Source: DASQHY01 sp035602605 (GTDB taxonomy: Bacteria > Acidobacteriota > Terriglobia > Acidiferrales > UBA7541). Taken from it: a stretch of DNA of 61,441 nucleotides. The number at the start of each line of letters is the position of its first letter. The stretch's first letter is position 1. The stretch lies in assembly GCA_035602605.1 (NCBI GenBank), contig DATNLZ010000010.1, positions 1 through 61,441 of the forward strand, given 5' to 3'. The position numbers and the translations under genes are program-made. This document shows positions 17,576 through 26,852 of the stretch, one piece after another. The notes beneath the pieces are model-generated. The model was not told the origin of the DNA, did not search any database, and saw nothing but the letters and a program-made list of their open reading frames with translations.

Positions 17576-20500
17576 CTACCAGACAAATTTCAGCGCAAAT
17601 TGCATTTGCCGCGAAGTCGTAATGGTAGGCGACGCTAATATGCCGGCCGTATTCCGCACCCCGCCCGCGGTGAAGATCTGGCGGGCTCCAGGCAGCGGCG
17701 GATTGAAGTTTGCGTGGTTGGCGACGTTGAAAACCTCCCAGCGGAACTGCACATTGAACGTCTCCGTGATTTGACGGATGGGATTGTTCTTGAACAAGGA
17801 GAGGTCAAGATTTCTGAGTCCCGGGCCGATTACGATATTGCGACCGGAATTTCCAAGAAGATTTGCGCAAGTTCCCGGGAACTCCGGATCAGCCAGTGTT
17901 TTGCGGCCGATAAAAGGGATGCATTGCGCCGCGATCGCCGGCGTGGCCTTCGGAAGACTAAAGCAGTTGGTGTTGACGTAGTCGAGCTGCGGGTCCTTTC
18001 GGTAATTTGTATTGATGAGATTGCATCCCGGTACGCGGTCCGGGAAAGCGTAGTTATCCCCGCTCTTGAGACCGAGCGGATCACCTCCGATCGTGGGTGT
18101 GAACGGCAGGCCGCTGGTCAGCGTGAAAATACCGCCGAGCTGCCAGCCTGACGCAGCCCACTTCGGCACGCTGCTCCAAGACTGCGGACCTGGGATCATC
18201 CATAAGGCATTGATCGCGAGAATATGGCGAACGTCGAAATCAGAGAGCCCCCGTCGCAATCGGGCGTCAAAAAATGGAAGGCTCGAAACCGAATTGCCGA
18301 AGGTATCCCCGGCGATGCCCGACGAACTTGTATCCATGCTCTTCGACCATGTGTACGAACCCTGGATTTGAATACCATGGCTGAGTCGCTTGATGACCTC
18401 CAGGTTTAAGCCATGATAGGTGGACGAGGCCGCCCAGTTGTTGGCGCTGACTTGCCCCCCAATGTTGGTGAACAGGCGGGGCCCGGGCTCCGCGGGTTTG
18501 GGCCATAACCAGCCCGCCGGGCTAAGGGACATTGGCTGGCGGTCATTGATGTCGTCGCTGTGGTACGGCAGGTGGACGCCGTGTGATCCCACGTACCCCG
18601 CTGTCACGGTAAACGTTGGAAACAGCTCACGCTGGATGTTCAAGCTCCACTGTTCAACATAGCTGCGGCGGGGTTTTGGATCCACATAGCCGTACCGCAG
18701 ATTTGTGGTGGCTCCATTTTGCAGAAACGAAAAGCCCTTCGGAAAACACTGCACCGTAGGTCGATCGCATCTGTTTGGATCCGTGGAATTAGGAGCTGGG
18801 AAGCTATACGTGGACGACGCCGTGAACGGGGCCGAAAGTAATGTCAGAAGCTGGAATTGATAAGGGAGCGGCAAGATATCGTAAATCCCGAACGCGCCGC
18901 GAACCGAAGTCCTGCTTGTACCAAAAGGATCCCACGCGAAGCCGACGCGCGGCGCGAAGTTGCGCAGACTAGGATTCGAGAAGTACGGCGACCCCAGATG
19001 CGGTGCGCTGTCGGTGAGGTTCACCAAAGTTGCCAGCTGATTTGCCGTTTCGGTTGGCACAGTGGCCATTTCATAGCGAAGCCCTAGGTTCAACGTAAGT
19101 TTTTTTCTGAGCTTGTAATCGTCCTGCACATATCCGCTGTACAAGGTTTGCCGAAGATCGCGCGGCGAGATGGAAGAGCTCAGCAGCGAATTGTAACTGG
19201 TCGGCAAATTTTGCAAAAAAGAACTGATGCCCCCAAAAATATAGAAGCCGTTAGGGCTGACGCCTCGTGTGAACTGGTTGGATTGGATACGCTCAACGGA
19301 GAAACCCAATTTCAGCGAGTGCTTGTTCCGAGTCCAATAGAGATCGTCATAGAACTGAAAGGAATTATAGTGAAAATGATACTCACCGATGGCCCCCAGG
19401 CCACCCGAAAACTGGGTGACACCGGAACCCACGGTGATGATTCCCGCAAAACTTCCGGGATTAAAGCCAAACGCGGTATCCGCTGCCGCTGGATTAATCG
19501 CGCCTAAGGTGGTAAACGCGATGACCACGTCGCGATTGAAACCGAGGCGCGCACTGTTCAGCAGCGTGGGACTGAAGATGTGCGACTGTTCGAGAGCAAC
19601 GGTATGACGACGTGACTGGTTCCCGACGCTCTTGAAGTTATAGGCGTCCGGGTTTGTGGCCTGGCCTCTGTCGAATACGTAGGTGCCGAAGAGGCTGTCC
19701 GACGCCGAAAGCCGGTGATCGATGCGCGTCGTAGCGAAGTCCTCGGTGGTGATCTGTTTCCCGACGAAGGTGACCACTCCGGTGTCCCCATTTCCTATCA
19801 GTGCACCGTCAGGAGGCAGCGGAAACAGAGCCAGAAAAGGTTTCACAGCTAGGTTTACGCCGTTCGCATCGGTCTTGGAGTTGGCCGGAAGTTGAGTTGT
19901 ACTGCACTTCCCGGGGTCGGTCAAAATCGGTTTCGAGCATAGAGTCCCGTTGCGAACCGCCTGCGAAGGCACGGTGAGCGTGGTTGTCGTACTCAAGCCC
20001 TGACGCAGACCCTCGTAATCGGCGAAGAAAAAGGTTCGGTCCTTGAAAATTCGGCCACCGGCGGACCCGCCGAATTGGTTCCGCTTGAAGGGAGGAGGTG
20101 CGTTGCCCTTGTCGAAGAAATTGCGCGTGTCCAGCTTACTGTTGCGCAAAAATTCGTATGCCGTTCCATGAAACGAATTTGTACCCGAGCGCGAGGCCGC
20201 GTTGATAATTCCGCCAGAAGTCTTTCCGTAATCCGCAGGCGCGTTGCTGGTAACGATTGAAAATTCCTGCACCGCATCCACTCCGATAACCCCGCCCGTA
20301 ATACTGCCCGGTGCGCCGGAGCTATAGTCGTTGATGCTGATTCCGTCCAGCCGGTAGTTGTTTCCCTGGGGCCGATTGCCGCCGATGGTGATGTCCACGC
20401 CCAAGCCACGGTTCGGACGGTCATTGCTGATGCCCAGAGTCTTTTGGGTGCGTACCTGCGCGACGCCAGGTTGCAGCAGGGTCAGCGAAGTCCAATCGCG

Positions 20501-20986
20501 TCCATTAAGAGGTAAATCGACAATCGTGTGGGAATCAACGACGTTCCCCACCGAAGAAGAGGCCAACTGCACATCGGAAATCTGCGCGCTAACGACCGTT
20601 ATTTTTTGACTGACCTCCCCAACCTTGAGTTGAACATTTATTTCGCGGCGCTCACCCACCGTCAACGTAACGCCGCTCACCTCAGTGGATGCAAAGCCTG
20701 CTGCTTCCACCGCTACTTGGTAACTTCCCGGCACCAAGTTTGGCGCGACGAAAAGGCCATCCGCATTGGTGGGCACCGTACGGGCCACCCCTGTTTCGAC
20801 GTTTTTTATGGTGACGGTGGCATTCCCCACGGTGCCTCCGTTGGCATCGGTGACCGCTCCTACAATCGTTCCCCCGGCTTCCTGAGCCGGCAACACCGAC
20901 GTTACGCTGAAAAGAATAAACACCAGGCGAGCTATCGTACAGGCTGCTTTGATTGATCGCCCTCGAGTTGAAGTTGAAATTGTCAC
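17576..20986 (-). CDS. Oar-like TonB-dependent outer-membrane receptor 2
   Basis: A 1136-residue receptor with the same plan as TBDR 1: signal peptide (to ~33), carboxypeptidase-regulatory fold (GGTIVGAVTDANGGTVGNATV), plug (DLPLNGRDWTSLTLLQPGV, TIGGNRPQGNNYRLDGI, PADYGKTSGGIINAASRSG), and a beta-barrel ending QMQFALKFVW. The paralogy with TBDR 1 is extensive along the barrel (GNSGRN, FTPTIGGDPLGLKSG, SDFDVRH). AGGAGGAAAT precedes the ATG by about 10 bases. It is 17 kb from TBDR 1 and has no PstS-like gene beside it, but operator-like box B lies 233 bp upstream, tying it to the same putative regulon. Confidence 0.9.
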   Translation of the reverse strand: MTISTSTRGRSIKAACTIARLVFILFSVTSVLPAQEAGGTIVGAVTDANGGTVGNATVTIKNVETGVARTVPTNADGLFVAPNLVPGSYQVAVEAAGFASTEVSGVTLTVGERREINVQLKVGEVSQKITVVSAQISDVQLASSSVGNVVDSHTIVDLPLNGRDWTSLTLLQPGVAQVRTQKTLGISNDRPNRGLGVDITIGGNRPQGNNYRLDGISINDYSSGAPGSITGGVIGVDAVQEFSIVTSNAPADYGKTSGGIINAASRSGTNSFHGTAYEFLRNSKLDTRNFFDKGNAPPPFKRNQFGGSAGGRIFKDRTFFFADYEGLRQGLSTTTTLTVPSQAVRNGTLCSKPILTDPGKCSTTQLPANSKTDANGVNLAVKPFLALFPLPPDGALIGNGDTGVVTFVGKQITTEDFATTRIDHRLSASDSLFGTYVFDRGQATNPDAYNFKSVGNQSRRHTVALEQSHIFSPTLLNSARLGFNRDVVIAFTTLGAINPAAADTAFGFNPGSFAGIITVGSGVTQFSGGLGAIGEYHFHYNSFQFYDDLYWTRNKHSLKLGFSVERIQSNQFTRGVSPNGFYIFGGISSFLQNLPTSYNSLLSSSISPRDLRQTLYSGYVQDDYKLRKKLTLNLGLRYEMATVPTETANQLATLVNLTDSAPHLGSPYFSNPSLRNFAPRVGFAWDPFGTSRTSVRGAFGIYDILPLPYQFQLLTLLSAPFTASSTYSFPAPNSTDPNRCDRPTVQCFPKGFSFLQNGATTNLRYGYVDPKPRRSYVEQWSLNIQRELFPTFTVTAGYVGSHGVHLPYHSDDINDRQPMSLSPAGWLWPKPAEPGPRLFTNIGGQVSANNWAASSTYHGLNLEVIKRLSHGIQIQGSYTWSKSMDTSSSGIAGDTFGNSVSSLPFFDARLRRGLSDFDVRHILAINALWMIPGPQSWSSVPKWAASGWQLGGIFTLTSGLPFTPTIGGDPLGLKSGDNYAFPDRVPGCNLINTNYRKDPQLDYVNTNCFSLPKATPAIAAQCIPFIGRKTLADPEFPGTCANLLGNSGRNIVIGPGLRNLDLSLFKNNPIRQITETFNVQFRWEVFNVANHANFNPPLPGARQIFTAGGVRNTAGILASPTITTSRQMQFALKFVW

Positions 20987-21413
20987 CCTATTTCCTCCTC
21001 ATACGAAAGAACCCCTGCCAAAGGTTGATGTCTCTAGCGGATACCCGTCTCAGGGCAGCATGAGGTCTTCGGTCCGTTTGTTCGAACCCGTTCCAACCCG
21101 TCGTGCGCAGGCGGAATCGGAAGCCCCGCCACGACCCCCAATAAGCTAGTCGCATTCCAAGCTTTGTCGTTACTAAGAGAAATCCTGCACATTGTCGGTA
21201 CACGCGCCTGATGAACCGTCCATGAAGCGCAAATGAAAGTTCTTTCAGCATCACAGAATAAAAGCCGTGGTCATGGATTCTGAAGTGCGGAATCCTGCAC
21301 TTGGTAGAGTATTCCGCCATGCAGTCTTCACCGACTTCAGGGGTGTTGTTGGGGTTTGATCACCGGGAAAAAGAAAATCTCTTCCCGTGCAAGCGCGGCG
21401 TTACGAATCGCCG
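20987..21413. promoter_or_regulatory. Region upstream of TBDR 2, carrying box B
   Basis: About 430 bp between the TBDR 2 start and the end of the wHTH gene, both on the minus strand. It contains box B (21220-21247) and no convincing gene. Short reading frames crossing it have no ribosome-binding site or recognisable product. Confidence 0.4.
21220..21247 (-). promoter_or_regulatory. Operator-like box B, facing TBDR 2
   Basis: The minus strand reads TGAAAGAACTTTCAT then TTGCGCTTCATGG: the same 11-bp-spaced TTCAT repeat as box A, 26 of 28 bases identical. It lies 233 bp upstream of the TBDR 2 start codon. Such conservation in an intergenic sequence 5.7 kb from box A indicates selection. Confidence 0.65.
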
Positions 21414-22115
21414 TCAGGATGCTGCACTCTGGGAATTCGAATTGAGCTCCGGCAATTCTGCCAAAAGCTTGATCGGCACCAGCGCCGTCTTGCCATAATG
21501 CTCGCCTTCGAGGATTCGCACCTGGCACCGGGACAGTGTTTGTTGCACCTCCAGAATCCTGACCGGAGTTTGGTTCGGCACCATCAGAACTTTGTGCGAA
21601 GCGATCAACAAAGACAGTCCCACGTCGTCGTTCACCGCATCCAATTTCTCTCTCTCCGCAGCGGTTTCGTCATCCACCGATAGCAGCGCGAACGAAAGCT
21701 TGCTGTCTGCGGAGATCTTTGCGATGTGCCCCAGCCAGGCAGATGGTGCTGAAGATTTCGCAAAGACGCGCGGCGCACCCTGCTCCATCTTGCCGATGAA
21801 GCGATAACCGCGCTTAGGTAGAGTCTCGACAAAACGCGGCTTGTGTTTATCGTCATTGAGCGCCTGGCGCAGCTTCTTGATAGCTGTGTTCAGGCTGTGG
21901 TCGAAGTCCACAAACGTGTCGGAAGGCCAGAGCTTTTTCTGCAGGTCTTCGCGCGTGACGACCTGGCCGGGATGTTCCAGGAGCAGCGCAAGGACGTGAA
22001 AAGGCTGGATTTGCAGCTTGATCTTGCGCCCGGCTTTGTACAGTTCCCCGGCGCGAAGATCCGCCTCATAAACGTCGAATCGCACTACATCGGAGGATTT
22101 ACCGGGAAGCGACAT
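21414..22115 (-). CDS. Winged-helix (trans_reg_C) transcription regulator
   Basis: A 233-residue protein with an OmpR-type winged helix at the N-terminus (FDVYEADLRAGELYKAGRKI, LLEHPGQVVTREDLQKKLWP, LNTAIKKLRQALNDD, RFVETLPKRGYRFIG; about residues 12-108) but no receiver domain. The C-terminal half (~125 residues) contains ILEGEHYGKTALVPIKLL and matches no family I recognise. There is no membrane segment, so it is not CadC-like. Such orphan wHTH regulators are abundant in acidobacteria. It lies upstream of TBDR 2 on the same strand, 427 bp away. Confidence 0.85.
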   Translation of the reverse strand: MSLPGKSSDVVRFDVYEADLRAGELYKAGRKIKLQIQPFHVLALLLEHPGQVVTREDLQKKLWPSDTFVDFDHSLNTAIKKLRQALNDDKHKPRFVETLPKRGYRFIGKMEQGAPRVFAKSSAPSAWLGHIAKISADSKLSFALLSVDDETAAEREKLDAVNDDVGLSLLIASHKVLMVPNQTPVRILEVQQTLSRCQVRILEGEHYGKTALVPIKLLAELPELNSNSQSAAS

Positions 22116-22372
22116 ATGCGTTCTAGCTTCTAGACGAAATATAGCATGGAGATGGAAACCGGCGCTCGCATCCGCAACGCAGCTATCTCCCTGTATTTTT
22201 ATGGAGTTTGCTGTTCAGTTGCAGTTTATTCCCAGTTCACCCGCAGTGCATTGTCGCCCGGAAACGAATGTGTGAGAGTGCAGCGCATGCAACGGCACTT
22301 GATCGACGCTGGGGCCAAGACAAAGATGGCGGCCTTGGACGGCGCTACAAAAAAGAAAGAGGAGGGACTCCG

Positions 22373-22807
22373 ATGAAAACGCGAGTTTTTATGATAGCTA
22401 GTCTGCTGATGCTCTCCATGATAGCAGCTGCACAAGTTGTGCAGGCGCAGAATTTGGTGGCGAACATTCCTTTTGAGTTTGTGATGAACGAGGCCCGACT
22501 GCCCGCCGGCGAGTATTACGTTGTGCACCAGGGATACAATGGGGCCGTGCGCTTGATTAACCGTGAGGACGGCGCGTCAGCCATTGTGCTGACCATGCCA
22601 ACTCGAGCGACGCGGCGAACCGAATCGAAGCTGATCTTCAACCGTTACGGCAACAACTATTTCCTTTCGAAGATCTGGTCGTCGGAAAGTGCAACCGGAA
22701 GCCAGCTGCCGAAATCGCCGAGAGAGAAGGAACTGACCAAGGTCGTGAGAATCGAGAACCGCGGCCAGGTTACTTTGCTCGCGCGCATCTCCTCAACCAA
22801 GCCGTGA
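22373..22807 (+). CDS. Small secreted protein of unknown function
   Basis: 144 residues from ATG 22373, preceded by GAGGAGGGA. A signal peptide ends AAAQVVQAQ. The mature part (LVANIPFEFVMNEARLPAGEYYVVHQGYN, LTMPTRATRR, LIFNRYGNNYFLSKIW) looks like a compact beta-rich domain and resembles small secreted proteins common in acidobacteria, usually annotated hypothetical. Upstream in-frame starts (22208) lack a ribosome-binding site. A strong terminator follows at 22829. Function unknown. Confidence 0.75.
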   Translation: MKTRVFMIASLLMLSMIAAAQVVQAQNLVANIPFEFVMNEARLPAGEYYVVHQGYNGAVRLINREDGASAIVLTMPTRATRRTESKLIFNRYGNNYFLSKIWSSESATGSQLPKSPREKELTKVVRIENRGQVTLLARISSTKP

Positions 22808-22828
22808 CCCACCTCGAGCGTCACTGGG

Positions 22829-22871
22829 ACGGGAATCCGTGGCCCCAAGCTGCGGGTTCCCGTTTTGTCTT
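22829..22871 (+). terminator. Rho-independent terminator after the small secreted protein gene
   Basis: An 11-bp stem (ACGGGAATCCG with CGGGTTCCCGT, one G-T wobble) with a 13-nt loop, followed by TTTGTCTT. It lies 21 bp after the stop at 22807. Confidence 0.7.
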
Positions 22872-23105
22872 CTGCGATGAATGGCCCCTTCGAGCTTAGG
22901 CCCGGCGATCTCGAACCGCATTGCTCAATCGTGACTGGCGACAGCCGCACCCGGTTGCTGCCAGGTCCGGGACCAAGTAGGGTGCAGCATTGCAGTGGCC
23001 TGCCGGTGGCCATCTCCATCAGCACGAATATATAAAGGATACGAAGGCGGAGGGTCACCGCGACCGCGAAATCATTTCTTCATTGTGCTGGCAGTCGCTC
23101 GGTTG

Positions 23106-24032
23106 TTAGCGGAGAAGAAGTTCTGTGACACCGTGCATCTCGCTCAGAGCCCGGGCATAGTGAACCGTGACGGCTAGCGCGGTCGCGGCCAACACAACCC
23201 ACCAGAGAACTCGGCTATTCTTCTGGGTAGAACCACTCCCTGACATCAGTCTCTGAACTCGCGCCGTCACCGAGGCGCCGTTGCGGGGGAGCAGGGTCAT
23301 TCCGAGTTCTGGCGTTGTTGTCCGTGAAGAAAACTGCGTTATTTTGATCAATGCCGAAGCGAGATTGACTGCAGTCTCCTCGTCGTTTGCTGCGGCACCG
23401 TCGGCTGCCACTTCGGTCGCTCTCACCCATTCACGCTCAAGCGAATCAAACCATGGTAGGGCGCAGAGCTGAAGTACCAGCTTCTTCAGGTTGTCGCCGC
23501 GCTTCGCGTGCGCTACTTCGTGTTGCATCGCGGCCTGGATTTCGTCCGCGTCCAGGAGCGCAACAGCCCCGCTCGAAACCACCAGCTTGGGGCGCCAAAC
23601 GCCCGCCAGGAACAGCACGGGATCCTCATCGAGCATCTCATAGGTGCAAATGCCTTTCGCTGTTTCCAGACGACGTGATCGTGCCAGGCATGCGGTCATA
23701 AACCTCGACGTTCTTAGCCAGGCCCTGGCGCTGTTGAGCACCCCGCTGAAAATTACTGTTGCTCCAGCAGCCGCCATTCCCAAAGCGCCAACTCCAATTC
23801 TTTCCTCAGTCAGATAGGGCTCCAGGTACAGGAACGACGGCACCGTGAAAAACGCAACGAGCCCAGATGCGCCAATCAGCGGGAGAACGCGAATTCCATA
23901 CAGAAGATCGGCGCTTTGTATCGAATGCATCCTCCGCAATGCCCGCCAAACAAAAGCAACGATCAACGATAGGAAGGCATAGACCAGGAAGAAGGCCGCC
24001 AGCGAGATTACAGTTCCACGCAGCAGGTACAT
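23106..24032 (-). CDS. M56/BlaR1-like membrane zinc protease
   Basis: A 308-residue integral membrane peptidase with HEVAH zinc motif (His171, Glu172, His175) and the usual DADEIQAAMQ before it. Membrane segments: about 8-30, 45-70, 78-100 and 274-292. Unlike BlaR1/MecR1 there is no C-terminal penicillin-binding sensor domain; the sequence ends shortly after the last helix. In the family, signal-activated M56 proteases lead to cleavage of the cognate BlaI repressor. Its start codon overlaps the blaI-like stop by one base (TGATG), so the two form one operon. The likely target output is the divergent TBDR 3 gene. Confidence 0.88.
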   Translation of the reverse strand: MYLLRGTVISLAAFFLVYAFLSLIVAFVWRALRRMHSIQSADLLYGIRVLPLIGASGLVAFFTVPSFLYLEPYLTEERIGVGALGMAAAGATVIFSGVLNSARAWLRTSRFMTACLARSRRLETAKGICTYEMLDEDPVLFLAGVWRPKLVVSSGAVALLDADEIQAAMQHEVAHAKRGDNLKKLVLQLCALPWFDSLEREWVRATEVAADGAAANDEETAVNLASALIKITQFSSRTTTPELGMTLLPRNGASVTARVQRLMSGSGSTQKNSRVLWWVVLAATALAVTVHYARALSEMHGVTELLLR

Positions 24033-24457
24033 CAGCGCTTCCTCCTTTTTCTTAGTTCTTGCCGTTTGCGGTCAACAACCCGCTCCAGTTCCTCCAGCAA
24101 CCTGGCGTCGTGCTGCGTGACGGTATCCACCAGGAACGAGAGTGGCGCAGATGTGTCGCGAGCAGAGCCGAGCAGCTTCTCCAGGTTGTTGGCCAAGGTT
24201 CGAAGGTAAAACTCAATTTCTGTCTGCCGGGGGCGGTAGCGAAACGCGCGGCCGTCGAGAACACGGTCCAGCAAGCCTTTTTTGTGGAGCCGGTCGAGCG
24301 TGGTCATTACCGTCGTATAGGCCCCTTCGATTGCATTCTCGTTCACCAACTCGCGCACCGTGGCGTCACCCCGTTGCCACAATGCTCGCAACAACTGGCT
24401 CTCCAGCGGACCCAAGTGGTGCCCCCACGCCAACGACGATTTCAGCCAGCGCAACAT
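24032..24457 (-). CDS. BlaI/MecI-family transcriptional repressor
   Basis: A 141-residue winged-helix repressor: LGPLESQLLRALWQRGDATVRELV and YTTVMTTLDRLHKKGLLDR form the DNA-binding half (about 16-70). FRYRPRQTEIEF and the C-terminal helices (LLEELERVVDRKRQEL) form the dimerisation part. BlaI proteins are inactivated by proteolysis triggered by their partner M56 protease, encoded next. A perfect 7-bp inverted repeat of BlaI type lies at 24567-24585, between this gene and divergent TBDR 3, so both directions are probably repressed. Confidence 0.92.
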   Translation of the reverse strand: MLRWLKSSLAWGHHLGPLESQLLRALWQRGDATVRELVNENAIEGAYTTVMTTLDRLHKKGLLDRVLDGRAFRYRPRQTEIEFYLRTLANNLEKLLGSARDTSAPLSFLVDTVTQHDARLLEELERVVDRKRQELRKRRKR

Positions 24458-24566
24458 TTGCCTACCTTCGAATGCGGGGCATCAGCTTACGACCATTACG
24501 CCTTCGCGGCAACTGTTAGCGGAACGTGGGGAACGTGGAGCGCCCGCATACCGGCAGCCCCTTTTT

Positions 24567-24585
24567 CTACTACTGCTGGTAGTAG
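24567..24585. promoter_or_regulatory. BlaI-type operator between blaI-like gene and TBDR 3
   Basis: CTACTAC, five bases, GTAGTAG: a perfect dyad. Bla/mec operators are built on TACTACA/TGTAGTA half-sites, so this is close to the known recognition sequence. It lies 30 bp before the TBDR 3 start codon and ~110 bp before the repressor gene. I found no second copy in the gap. Confidence 0.7.
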
Positions 24586-24615
24586 TCTGCGGCTGCGACT
24601 AAGCTCCTCGCCATT

Positions 24616-26724
24616 ATGACCATTCGCCTCCTTCTCCTATTCTGTGTTGCGGTCACAGTTGTAAGCGCGCAATCCTCTTCTCCCCCTGCGGCGCAGAATC
24701 CCCCTGCGCCGGAAAAACTGCCGACGGTTCATCAACGCATCGAAGTCGCGGCGACTCGGCTGCCGGAAGACCCCTCGGAAGTCCCTACCGCAATTGAGGT
24801 CTTCAGCGGCGATGAACTGGCGGCGCGAGGCGTTAGGGATCTACGCACCGCACTGTCAGTTGCGACTGGGATTGAGATCGCACCCGGTGGAGATGGTGGA
24901 CCCGCTAGTTCGGTCCCGGGTTTTTGGGGCCTCAAGGAGTTCGACGCTTTTCTTCTGGTTGTTGACGGCGTTCCCTGGGGCGGGGCCTTCAATCCGGCCT
25001 TGATCTCGCTCGATCTGAACGACGTCGAGCGGATCGAGGTTCTGCGGGGGCCGGCACCTGTCATGTATGGCGCCACTTCGTTTGTCGGAGTCCTGCAGAT
25101 CGTACACAAAGACGCCGCTTCCAAGGACCGAACTTTGACCCTTCGCGGTGGCAGCTTTGGCACGGGTGGATTTGCGTTCTCTACTCCAGTACCGTTGGCG
25201 GGCCGCTGGGCCTCTCGACTGTCGCTCGATGCCCAGCGGGAAGGCTTTCGCGACGACCGCACCGCCTACCGCCGGGGGCATGGACGCTGGATGATAGACA
25301 GGAAAGGTGAGGACGCAAAGCGGACGTGGTTCAACTTCGACCTCAACTGGCTCGACCAGGATCCCTCAAGCCCGCGCCCAAGGCAGGGCGCGGTGCTATC
25401 TCCCCTTGTGCCTGTGGACTCCAACCACAATCCGGCGGGCGCCTTTCTCAACGATCACCGATTTACGGCAACCGGCGGTTTCGACCAGCGGGCCGGAGAA
25501 GGGTTTTGGTCCACCACGGCATCAGTTTCTCATAGCTGGCAACACGCCTTTCGTGGCTTCCTCCTGGATATTGCCGATGCGCCCAATAATGCCCACGGCT
25601 TTCGCAAAAACACCAATCTGACCGACGTCTATCTCGACTCGCACTTCTCGCGGAAGCTGCCCAGCTCGGTCACCTTGCTGGTGGGGACAGACTATCTGCA
25701 CGGGACCGGTACGGCGCGGGGCGCCGATTTTGACTATACCGCGCCGCTCAATGGAGCACAGGCGGTTCAAGTCCCGGTCCCCGGCACTCTCGACGTGCAC
25801 ATCGACGACAGCCGCAATTTCTTCGGAGCGTACAGCTCGCTCGAGTGGCATCCGCTGGAGCGAGTTCGCCTCGATGGCGGTCTACGGGTCAACGTCACGC
25901 ACGAAGGGCGGGCAGACAGGGACCTGGGCGCGGGCACAAACACCTCCGAGACCCGAACTGACGCGCGCGTCAGCGCCAGTGTGGGAGCAATCGTGACCGC
26001 CTGGCAGAGCAAGCAGGACTCGGTGGGCCTGTATGTGAACTATCGCGATACGTTCAAGCCTGCGGCCATCGACTTCGGCATCGGTGAAAGCCGTGGCGGT
26101 GCGTTGATCTTGCAACCCGAGACTTCGCGCAGCGTAGAAGGAGGGATCAAGGGCAGATTCTTCGAGCGCCGCGTGGAAACAGAAGCGTCCGGGTTTCTGA
26201 TGAACTTCCACAACCTGGTCACGGCAACCTCGATCGGTGGAGTTCCGGCCCTAATTAACGCCGGGAAGCAGCGCTTTCAAGGATTCGAGGCGGGGGGCTC
26301 GGTGTTTCTGCCCAACAACTTCATGGCGCGCGGAACCTACAGTTTCCACGATGCTAAGTTTCGCGACTTTATGCAGGATTTCGGTGGAGTACCGACCCAG
26401 CTCGCGGGAAAACGGCTGGAGATGTCCGCCCGGCATCTGGCGGCATTGGCCATCTCGTACACGCCCCCGCGCGGCGTCCTGGCTGGGTTCGATGTCTACT
26501 ACACGGGCAGGCGATTTTTGAACAGGCGCAACACCGCCTTGGCCGAAGGCTTCCCGGACGTGGGCATCACCGCTGGCTATCGCGCCCGACGCTGGGAACT
26601 GCGAGTCGATGCCCGCAATCTCGGTAACCGGCGTGATCCTGTTGCCGAGAGCGAGCTGGGGGACGCGCAATATTACCTCCTGCCAGCCCGGCGTGTGGAC
26701 GCCAGCTTTACCGCGCATTTCTGA
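24616..26724 (+). CDS. TonB-dependent outer-membrane receptor 3
   Basis: A 702-residue receptor: signal peptide (to ~19), proline-rich linker, plug domain (RIEVAATRLPEDPSEVPTAIEVFSG, DVERIEVLRGPAPVMYGATSFVGVLQIV) and a barrel ending RRVDASFTAHF. It lacks the N-terminal carboxypeptidase-regulatory domain of TBDRs 1 and 2 and is closer to classical siderophore or cobalamin type receptors. Its promoter region contains a BlaI-type operator, and the divergent genes encode a BlaI repressor and M56 protease. This implies induction by an envelope signal rather than by Fur or a riboswitch. Ligand unknown. Confidence 0.9.
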   Translation: MTIRLLLLFCVAVTVVSAQSSSPPAAQNPPAPEKLPTVHQRIEVAATRLPEDPSEVPTAIEVFSGDELAARGVRDLRTALSVATGIEIAPGGDGGPASSVPGFWGLKEFDAFLLVVDGVPWGGAFNPALISLDLNDVERIEVLRGPAPVMYGATSFVGVLQIVHKDAASKDRTLTLRGGSFGTGGFAFSTPVPLAGRWASRLSLDAQREGFRDDRTAYRRGHGRWMIDRKGEDAKRTWFNFDLNWLDQDPSSPRPRQGAVLSPLVPVDSNHNPAGAFLNDHRFTATGGFDQRAGEGFWSTTASVSHSWQHAFRGFLLDIADAPNNAHGFRKNTNLTDVYLDSHFSRKLPSSVTLLVGTDYLHGTGTARGADFDYTAPLNGAQAVQVPVPGTLDVHIDDSRNFFGAYSSLEWHPLERVRLDGGLRVNVTHEGRADRDLGAGTNTSETRTDARVSASVGAIVTAWQSKQDSVGLYVNYRDTFKPAAIDFGIGESRGGALILQPETSRSVEGGIKGRFFERRVETEASGFLMNFHNLVTATSIGGVPALINAGKQRFQGFEAGGSVFLPNNFMARGTYSFHDAKFRDFMQDFGGVPTQLAGKRLEMSARHLAALAISYTPPRGVLAGFDVYYTGRRFLNRRNTALAEGFPDVGITAGYRARRWELRVDARNLGNRRDPVAESELGDAQYYLLPARRVDASFTAHF

Positions 26725-26852
26725 AAGCGACGGTCGCAGTACCTATGAGCAGCACAGGCCCGGTCTAACAACCGATCTGAGTTCGTTGCGTCAGGTGCTC
26801 TTACTCCTGAATTGCACTCTTATACCTGGGCATCGCAAATTCGGCCGCCTTG

